Origin: Symbiodinium natans
Lineage: Eukaryota > Sar > Dinophyceae > Suessiales > Symbiodiniaceae
Direction of reading: 5' to 3'
NCBI GenBank assembly: GCA_905221605.1
Contig: CAJNDS010002261.1
Location: 434,001 to 498,000 of the forward strand
DNA length: 64,000 nt
In this document: positions 52,701 through 62,900 of the stretch, piece after piece
Numbering within the stretch: position 1 is the first letter of the stretch
Layout: each line of letters begins with the position of its first letter
Notes under the pieces: generated by a model
Database searches by the model: none
Told to the model about the DNA's origin: nothing
The model's input: only the letters and a program-made list of their open reading frames with translations
Program-made: the position numbers and the translations under genes

Positions 52701-55700
52701 AGTCGTCTTGAGGCGTTGAGGGCCCTTGAGGTTCAAGTTGCAGGGTTGAGAGGTTGAGGCGTTGAGGGTCTTTTCGCGTAAATTTCAGGCTTTTGGGCTT
52801 GGGAGCTGGGTCCGGGTCTACCGAAATTATGGTCCAGGTGTTCGGGTCCCTATTACTATCGTCCTCGTAATCCTGTGTGGTGCCAAGAAAGGCTTCTCAA
52901 GCCGCGAACCTTCAGTTGGGCAACCCCCCAAACACCGGACAGAAACAAGGGCCCAAGGTACCAAAGCCCTAAACCCTAAACCCTAAACCCTAAACCCTAA
53001 ACCCTAAACCCTAAACCCTAAACCCTAAACCCTAAACCCTAAACCCTATACCCTAAACCCTAAACCCTAAACCCTAAACCCTAAACCCTCCAGCACCTCA
53101 GGGTTTGGGGGTTGAGGGTTTTCACTCTCCCCTTGAGCTTCAGGGCGGTTTTAGAATTCAGGGTTTAGGGTTCCGGATGTAGGGCTGAGGGTTTAAGATT
53201 AGGGTTGCCCATCTCCTCCATGTGGTTCGTGGTGAGTTTAGGGTTCAAGATTTTAGGAATCAGGGTTAAGGCGGTTAAGGTTTCTCGTTTCACCTCTTCC
53301 CCACTGCGGTTTGTGGTGGGTTTAGCTTTTCGGGTTCAGGATTTAGGGTTTGGGTTTATGGTTTCCCTCACCCCGGGGGGGGAGGGAACGCGGAGTGCTG
53401 GCGCAGAAAGGGGTTTAGGGTGTATCGGGGTTAAGGTTCACGGCTGCGAGAAGCCCGAAGCGACGAAGCATGCGGTTTAAACAATCACAGAGCTGTATCG
53501 AGCCTGTCCGTCCAAAAAGTACTCCTGCCCACTGCCTGAAACCGTCATGTTTTTCCGAATGGTCCTGCGGAAAGCCTGAAGCCCTAAAGGTCCCCCTAGC
53601 CCATGTTTTCTGGAGTTTTGCTGCTTGCTGAAGAGGCCATGGACAAGCACGGTATCAACCCGCACCCTGGTGAACGTGGAGGTTTTGCTGGGTTCTTGTT
53701 GAGAAGCCCCCCAGGAACTCAAACTAAGTTACCATTTGGGGCTTCCTGGTGAACTTCGTGTCCTACCATGGGAAGCATACTTAAGATACGTTGTAGAGGG
53801 CACGAATGCCCTTGCTATGTTTGTCCCAGTCCCCGAGAAAGGATCGGGAAATGTGTGATGGAGCTCAGGTTGTCTTTGGCGGAGGAGGGGGCGGGGGAGG
53901 GGGTGTTGACTACTAGGGGGATGCCCTTATCTCATCCAGTTTTTCAGATCTTTGGGAGGTCGCTGGAGTGTCCTGCAAGAGAAGAAATGCAGACTCATGT
54001 AGATCCTGGACGCAGGTCACCAGTTCCCTAAGCAACATTCACTCGCGAACCCCCCTGCAAAGTGCCCATGAAGATGGCAGAACTAGCCACATCTTGATTC
54101 GTCTGAAGTGCCCCGTCTGCCTGCCCTCACAGCCTTGGACTTCAGGAGCACGTTCCATTCCTTATCTCCCGAATTCCCTCAACCTCAATCCGCTCGAGTC
54201 GCGAGCCACGAGTGCGGTGGTTGCCTTCACCCCTTGACAGCATCAGGCAGCCAGATTGGTTTCGACTACAGACCAACTACGACCCCTGGACAGCACCCGG
54301 CCAGCAGCAAGTTCGCAAACCCCAAACTCGAAGGTTGGAACCATGACCCTTATCATGTATAGTGTCTATAAGGGTTATATAACCGGGGGCCCAAATGAAG
54401 GGCCCATACTTCGGATCCCCTATAAACCCTGAACCCCGAAGTAGATGTGGCTGTTTTGGGGGACCAACGCCTGCCGAAGCTGGATGCCACCCAAAGCAAG
54501 ACAGCCCTGTGACCAACGGAACAATTCATACCCTAAACCCTAAACCCTAAACCCTAAACCCTCAACCCTCATCCCTCAACCCTCAACCCTCAACCCTAAA
54601 CCCTGAACCCTAAACCATGTCTTGAAGAACGATGGCTGAATCTTGCCCCAGCAGATATGTCGAAACTGTCGGAGCACAGTCTGTTCCACCCACCGGCCTT
54701 CAATTAAGCGAACATGCCTTCACCGAGGATCCTTTCCTTTTGATTTTTTTGGGGGTCAACAAACCCTAAACTCTAGATTCCTGAACCTCAACTCATCGGT
54801 TTAGGATTGAAGGATGATCCTCCAAACGCTGTTGCCTCGGGTCCAGGTTCAAAGGCCCCTAAAATCTAAAGCACAATTTCCTGAGCCCTAAGCTGTGACA
54901 TGCTTATGACCTGTTCAAGGGTGTATAAACAAGGTCACCCATAAGGTGCTTCGTACGGAAGAATGCGAGGCCCCCCCGTCCCCCCCGCTACTGTAATCGT
55001 AGTTAGTTCTGAAAGGAGACTATGTTACTCGGTGGGGGGGTGGGGTGGGAGTGTAGGAAAGAGTTAAGCCCTACACCCTAAACCCGTCGGGCTTGGGGGT
55101 TTAGGGCTAGGCCACCGGCCGAGCCGCCCCCACATGCTGATGATGAGTATTAACAGGTATCAGGAATCATCGCGAACACAGAGCAAACGTTAGCTAGCAA
55201 TCTGGAGATTGCTGCCATGATTGTGCTATTCCATATTGATTCTTGTTGCAAGTGTTTTCTTCCGATTGTATCCTTTCAATGGTTGCAAATTCGCTCATTC
55301 TCTCAACCCGCTGAATCCCAACAGCCCAGGCGGTTCCGAACTACGACAACCGCCGCCAGCCCTCGGTGAAAAACGCCGCCAGCTTCTGCGCCCAAGGCGC
55401 TGATGAGGCGTGCGTGACCAAGGCGGGGTTCAGGGTTTTGGGGTACAGGGCTTTGGGTTCAAGCTTAGGACTTTTATGGGGCTTTGGGTTCAGGGTTGAA
55501 GAGGGGGGGAGGGGTTCTGGACACCGGAGTGATTTTCTGGGCGTTAGGGTGCAAAGCACTCGGGAGGTTTTCTTTCGAACCGTGCTCGTTGGGGTTAGAG
55601 ATTCGGGGGGATGGGCGGGTGGGGTTTGGGTAGGCACTTCAGTCGACTCAACAAAAGATGCGCCAGTTTGGTCTAGGGATTCGCGCCTTCTACCACAGAG

Positions 55701-56926
55701 CCCTTCACCCGCCAGGTCATGACGACCTGGCCTACGAAGAACCATCACACGGACATCACGTCCGTGATGTGCCCACGGACGGGCTTCATGAGCTCCCTGG
55801 TGCTGACTTTGTTGGGGTCCTTGGGGGCTGTTGGGGTTTTTGAGGGTTCTTTAGCGTTCTGGCTGCACAGTTTCGGGTTGGAGGGACCTTAGACTGGGGT
55901 CAAACCCTTGGCTTACGAAACCTTTCCATTGTTCGGGCTGGGGGGGGGGGGGTAGGTGTAGGGTTTTAGGGTTTAGGGAGCCTAGGGTTTACAGCAGTGC
56001 TTAGCGCCCTACACCCTCAGCCGCCGCTTGACTTTTGAAGCCTAGCGCTGTCGGGAATTCCCGTGTCAGGAACCACCGTCTGGAGTCATGCAGCTGTGAC
56101 TGAGACCATCGTGCTGTAGCCACCGTACACGCTCCCTGAATCCATGGGGAAGTCGCGGCAAGTTCGACCCAAGCCTTAACATAGACTTCGGAGGAGTAAA
56201 CGGGAATGGGAACAACTACTCCTGAAGGTTGCGAAGTGTTGGCTGCACGGAATAATCTCGGAGTAGATGCCTATGTTGGCTGCACAGAGTAGATGCCCAC
56301 GTGCCCGGGGCTGCAATCATGTTCCCCCGGAAAGCACCAGAGCTGTCCGAGATTTCATTGTGAACCTAAGTATCTTATAAGGGGATTTTGAACAACAGAC
56401 ACAGTCGTTTAGATCTAGGCTATAGAATTTAGGGTTTGTTTAACCCCGAACTTCACATCTTGAATACCCTGGAGCCTCAACTAGAACGGAATTGCCGCCT
56501 AAGCCCCTCTCCTTCATTGGGAGCACGAGAGGTGCTGCTCGTTTGAACTGCGCTCGGCCTTAGGAGGCTGCCGCTGTTGGCGCGCCTTCGCGATGTAGGG
56601 AGCCCGAAGGCACATCTCGTCAGACATCAGAGCATCATACCCAGACACATATCATGCAACGCGTATGCCGGACGCTTCGCATCACCAGCTGAGCTCAGAC
56701 GTGGTCGCTTGCTTCACTCGCTGCAGTCGAAAGCTGCGCAGGGCCTCGCTGGGTTCAGGGCGCCCTAATCGAGGCCCCCCCCCCCCCCCAATATGCCAGG
56801 CCCCACACCCGGAGACTGAACCTCTCCACTCTCTCTCTCTCTCTCTCTCTCGCTCTCGCTCCCTGTCTCCATGTCTCTCTCTGCCCCTCTCCCCCTCTCC
56901 TTCCCTCCCTCCCTCTCTTTCTCCAG

Positions 56927-56970
<44 letters not shown>

Positions 56971-59900
56971 CTCTTTCAGTACATGTGCATACTAATGAAC
57001 TAGTGTTGTATGTTTACTCGTTTGGCTGGTATAGGGCTTAGGGGAGCCGGCGACGCCGGAACTCTGAGGAACACGACTACATTTCCCTTGCGTGCATCAG
57101 CAGCAGCCATTGCACACTAGTCACGTCTAAGGGCAATGGTTTACTGACCCTGAATCTGCCCCTTTCCTTGGATGCGAGTTGCGCAAGTTTGGGCCCTTGA
57201 GCTCCAGATGAAGGGTTCCAAGCTAAGGGCGCATCACAAAGACCAGGCTTCCCTTCTTCAGCTCCCGAAGAGCTGTAAGCCTCTTACTTATTCCCCCCGC
57301 AAGCCCCAAGCCCCAAAATCCTAAACCCTGCGAGGCCTGTCAGCCCTATAAGCGGAATGAGCCTTAAGCCTCACCAACCCTAAAAGCCCCACAAGCTCCG
57401 TAAATCCCGGGAGCCCTATGCGCCAACCCGAACCCTAGCAGCTAATGGGGCCTCAAGCTACAGCCAGGCAACGAGGGCACGGCACCGCGGACGATCCATG
57501 ACCTGGGGGGCTTCAAACATCCCGGGGTTTGGGGTTTTAGGGTTTAAGGGTTTCAGGGTTTAATCAAGGGTTTAAGGGTTTAAGGGTTTGAGGGTTTGAG
57601 GGGTTAAGGGTTGAGGGGTTTAAGGGTTTAAGGGCCCAAGGGCTTAAGGGTTTAAGGGGTTAAAGTGTTTAAGGGTTTAAGGGCCTAAGGGCTTCAGGGT
57701 TTAGGCTTTAGGGTTTCCCGGGTGCATGGCTACATATAAGTATGGCTCAGCGTTCAGGAGGCCTAGGTCAGAACACTATTTTTGAGTCCACGAAGGAAGC
57801 CCCGAGACCTTAAACCCCAATCCGCTAATCCCCTTAAGTCCCAAGACCCCTCGAGCCATGTGTCTCCTGCCAAACGAGAATTTCATCCAGGGTCTCCAGT
57901 TTAGGACCTTGTTCAGGGCGATCGTCTCGTAGAAAGCAGCTTGGTGGTTCAAGTGTCGTAAGCCAAACTTCAAAGCCAAAGCCTGAATATAGGGGTCGAA
58001 ATTCACTACTAATAGTATGACCCCTATATAACTAGACTACAATAACCCCCCCCCCCCCCCACCAAAACCCTGTTCTAATTCTTAAGGCCTCTGTATTGCA
58101 TCCCACACTTAGGGGTTTGCGAGATGAGGGGTCCTACGTTTCTAAGGTTTTCAGGGCCGAGGTTGGAGGGTTTGGCCACAGTGGGCCGGCTCTCCTAGTC
58201 CAAGAGACAGACATGAAGATGAGCCCGAAGAAAGATTGTGTGGAGTTGAAGGTGGACCTTAGGGAGTTCGCCTAGTCGGAAACATAATTTCCTTAAGGTC
58301 ATGATGCCTTTTTCCCCTTTCCTTGCCACAGGAGATCTACCGTGTTTGCGAACAGGCGGAGGGGGATTCGGGGTTTATCAGCTGAGTTGTTAGCGCGCAG
58401 CATCAGCGTTTTCGGCCCTTACAATCTCGGGGGATTGGTGGCCCGTTTGGTTCGCTTTATGGAGGATCTTATGATGTGGAATATCGGCGGCTGCAAGCAT
58501 TGGTCGTTTGGGATATGATGCTACAAGTCCTCGGGATTGCTTGCGGGGTGCTCATTGTTATGGGCTCTGTTTGGGTACCCTTCTACATAAGGCTCCGCCT
58601 TATGCTAGGATCACCAAGAGGGACCCTAACTCAGAGAACCTCCCACGTGTTGACTTATAGTTCTTAGGTCTTGTGGGATGCTCCCCCCGGCTTTTCTTCG
58701 AATCGGTTCAGGTGAGCCCAAGCTCCGCGAAACGCGCCGGTTCCGTTGGGTTGTGGGCGCCCTGCAAGTTCCGAAGCCACCCTTAGACCTTGCACCCTAA
58801 ACCCTTGTCCCTGCACCCTGAACCCCTAAACAACAAAGCCTTAGCCTTGCGCTACACACCAAAATTCCTGTAAGCCCTCAACCCCAAGCCCTGAACCTTA
58901 CACTTTGCAGTGCTTTTTTGAGCCTACAAGCCCTAAACCCTAAACATCCCAAAGCTCTAGCCACTAAACCTTCAAACCCAAAAACCTTAAGCCCTAAACC
59001 CTAAACCTTAGCTTCAAGCCCTTAGCCCTGAGCCCCTAAACCCTAAGCCCCTCCACCCTAAGCCCTAACAGGGCTCGGACCGATTTACCTACACGGTGAT
59101 GGGGTCCATGCTGGAGCTGCAACTGGGCGGCAGTCTCCCCCAAGGGTATGACGAAGGGTATTTGGGGGTTTTAGGGGATGAGGGGCTTAGGGCTTTAGGG
59201 GTTTTGGGTATAGGATGGTATAGGGGTTTAGGGGTTGAGGGGGTTAGGAGTTTAGGGGTTTAGGGTTTAGGGGGTTTAGGGAGTTATAGGTTTTGTGTAG
59301 GGGTGGATCGGGCTCAGGGGTGTAGGGGTTGATAGGGTTGAAGGGTTTAGGGCCTTTGTAGAGCTTAAGGTGTTGTAGGGGTCAGGGGTGGATAAGATTC
59401 AATCTGAGGGGTTGTATTAACGCTTGTATGGGGGGTTTTAACAGGGCATACGGGTTGAGGTTGAAGAGTGTTTGGGCTTTAAGGATTTGCTTGGAGTTTT
59501 GACGTAAAAAAACTACTGGAACCCTACTTACTTGCATGAAGCCGCAAGGAAAAGGAACCCCGAACCCTTAGCTGTGAGGGGGTTGTGGAGTTGGGCTATG
59601 TCCTTTTCTTGGGGGAGTTCTCTGTTTAGGGTCAGATTTGGGGGCCGCCATGTTGGGTTGAGAGTGCCGAGCCCGGTCGTATCGTCGAGGGCTCAAGTCC
59701 CCTTTTCCTTGGAGTTCTGCATCTCGCTGTCAGGGTTTGGAGGGTCGGGGGGCGGTTTGGGACAGTCCACTTACTGGTCCTTCAGGTGAACCCTATCATA
59801 CTTCCCCTTCGTGCCCTAAGCAAGAGCAGCCAAGGTACTGCAACGCCATCGTGGACCTTTTGGCCAAAGGCAACCCTAGCTGGAATCTGAGAGCTTCGGG

Positions 59901-62900
59901 TTGGCGGACTTTGGCTTTAAGGCTTAGGGTTGAATCTGGGAGTGGCTGACGGTCTTCGCATCTGAAGCTGAGGCGATTGAAGCGAAGGCGATTCTTCTGG
60001 GCTGGTTTCCGACATTCGGGGGCCAAGCGTGTTTTCTGTGCCGAGGCCAGTCAAAGGCGAAGCTGAACATCCGGCAAGAGAAGAGCGGATCAGCTTGGCG
60101 TCCCAAGAGGGGGTTCCCGAAACCCCAAAATCTAAGCGTATGGTTCAGGGTAGTGTTTAGGGTTTAGAGTCTAAGGAACCCTGACGATGGGAACCACAAC
60201 CTTCGAATGCCCGTAAGCCGTGCTTGCTGTCTTTTCGGCGCAAAAGGCAGGTGGGGGTCTAAGCCCTTCAACCTTAGAAGCCTTGTAAGACACCCTCAGA
60301 CCCTAAAAGCCCTTAAGCCCTCTTCAAACCACCACCCCTTGATCCCCAGAAGACCACCTGGTGAGATTGGGGAAGTCAGGCTCCGGGGCTTACGCTTAGG
60401 GCGACTAGACAAGTCAATGCTCGAAAATCCACCTGACTGGCTCGATGAGAGCGAGGAGTGGAGCTAGTCACCACTTATCGCTGATTTGCGGTTCATCGCT
60501 GCCTGGGACTATCCCTAAATAAACCCCAACGGTCCTTACCACGTAGGCTTATAGGGTTTAGGGTTTTTGGGTGTAGATTTAGGGTTTAAGGTAGCTCCGC
60601 AGGCAAGGACCCGTAAGTTTCGGAAACCACCTTGTCACCAGGTTCAACCCCGAAGCCTTCTCCGTTAGAAAGAGGCTTCAGGGCTTCAAGGCTTCAGGCT
60701 CAGGAGGGGGAGCTTTAAGCATCGGGGTTCAGGGTTTAAAAGCAACCAAACCGTGAAGGGTGGAGGGGAGGGCAGGGGGGACCCTAAACCCTGCCAAACT
60801 CCGAAGCCCTAGGCCCCACCCCATCCCATGAAGTTGCCGGAGACGGCAAGTTGAAATTTCGCAGCTCGAAGGCTACCCAAAAAAGTCAAAACCCCAAACC
60901 CGAAACGCCTAGAAACTCTCAAACTCCAAACCCAGAATGAAGCCCTGAAGCCGTAAACCCTTGAATTAGGGATTTGTGTAGAAGCTCAGGGCTTGAGGTT
61001 TAGGATGATGTTTTCGGGGAACTGGGTTTACGGTGTAGGTAGGGTTCCTACCTAAGCCATAAGCCCTGAGGTTTACGTGGAGGGCCTGCATGAAGAGCAG
61101 TGTGTGGAGCTCAGAATGCCAGAAGGGATGGGAGCTTCTCAGTATTTTTCGGGACTTCGAACTCTAAAGTGCAAGGTGAAGGTTAACTCGGGGTTTGGAG
61201 CTGAGTGTGCTTCTTGGAAGTTGCATCCTTAACGCTGATGTATGCTCGGTTTTCACCAAACAGTGCTGTCACGATGGGGTTCTTACATTCTCGCGAAATC
61301 TGTTTGGGGCCTTGGATTGTGCTCCCGCTTGCGATGTGCCTCATGGCCGTACACTGTTCGAGTGATGCATCTTCGTTGCTCCTTCGGTTTTCTGATTGCA
61401 AGAGCTTCTGCTCCGGGAGCCGTGCGTATACATCTTTATGCTGCAGAATGCCGCACACTGTTTGTTTGCGGCCACACCGGCAGAATTTGATTATCAGAAC
61501 CTAGTCGAAGGGAACCCCTCAACTAGTATGCGAGGACTGGGCCCTATCATCCATACAATAGAAGTATCCATATTCAGTCTTTGGCGCCAGCAAGCTAATG
61601 CAAGACCCGTCTGGGGGGCTGTCCCGGCTGTCCCCTCGACCCGAAGCAGGGAAAGTTGTCCTGTAATGAGAAAGGCCCAACAGCCCCAACCCCCAACACC
61701 AGATCCCTGCACCCCACCAACTTCTTTACTAAACCCCGCAGCCTCCGACCCTCAACCCTCAACCCTACCAATATTACCATTAGTATTCATGTTTTTGAAT
61801 ACTACTACTGCTACTACTACTACTACTACGACGACGACTGTATGAATTTTGTTACTCTTAACATTCATACTCTGCATAGAAATAGGAATATAAGTGTTAA
61901 AAGTTACCATACGTAGTGTCAGAGTGACAAGGCAACTCAGCTGCCGAGCTCATGGCCATGCTCGAACGCCGCTTCGGCATGGGCAATTGGACCCTAAGCC
62001 CAAAGCCCGGAATCCTGGGTGTTTTTGGGTTTTTTGGGTTTTTTTAGGGTTGAGGCTGAGATTAGCCGAAGTGCACATGAAGTTAGCCAAGCATTGTCTT
62101 ATGCTCTAGGGCCCGTGTGCAAATGCCACAAGGCCTCTCGGGCCTTCTTGGATGCCCTCTTGGGATTCCTGCCCTTCTGCTATCAGTCCTCTGTAGGGAT
62201 CATATTACCCCCTATTAGAATCCCTATTAAGGAGCTGCTAGTAATTCCTCTACAGGGATCATAGTGCTAGTACAAGGGGGAACATCCCCTCGTGTCCTCG
62301 ATCAAGCCCTCCAGCCCCCCAAAACCGCGAACGGACAAATCCATGCACGATCCTCGCTGGAGGGGAATGTGGGTTCCTAAACTTGAAACCAAGAGTCTGC
62401 GCCCCTACACCTTCTGAGGGTTTACAACCACCGAGAAGGCCTTAACCCCCTGGAGGCCCTAAGCCCTGAACGTCCAGGAATCTATAAGACATGTCAATTC
62501 GTCATCCCTCCCCATCCCAAAACGTGACATGAGTGTTTAAGGAACACTTCCTAAACCCACTCTTTATTGGTGCCAGGGGGGAACGATCAGAGAACCGTGG
62601 CGGCAACCGCCGGTGGCCCAGTTCTATTCTGTTTCGATTTTGCATACCCTACACCGCAAACCTTGTCGTACTCAAAAGCTTTAAAACTCTAAACCTTACA
62701 TTTTGAGGCCCTAAATCCTAATGGGCTCAGGCTATAGGCTTCAGCACTTGGGGGTTTCGCAGCTTCGGGTTCCACACAGCCGTTCTCGAGCGCTACTGCA
62801 GGAGCTAGGCCCGTAATTCATTACGGTCAGGGCCTAGGGCTTGGGCTACAGAGGTGCGGGGGATCCCATGACCAAGCCTTCAACTCGAAACTCTTTCACA

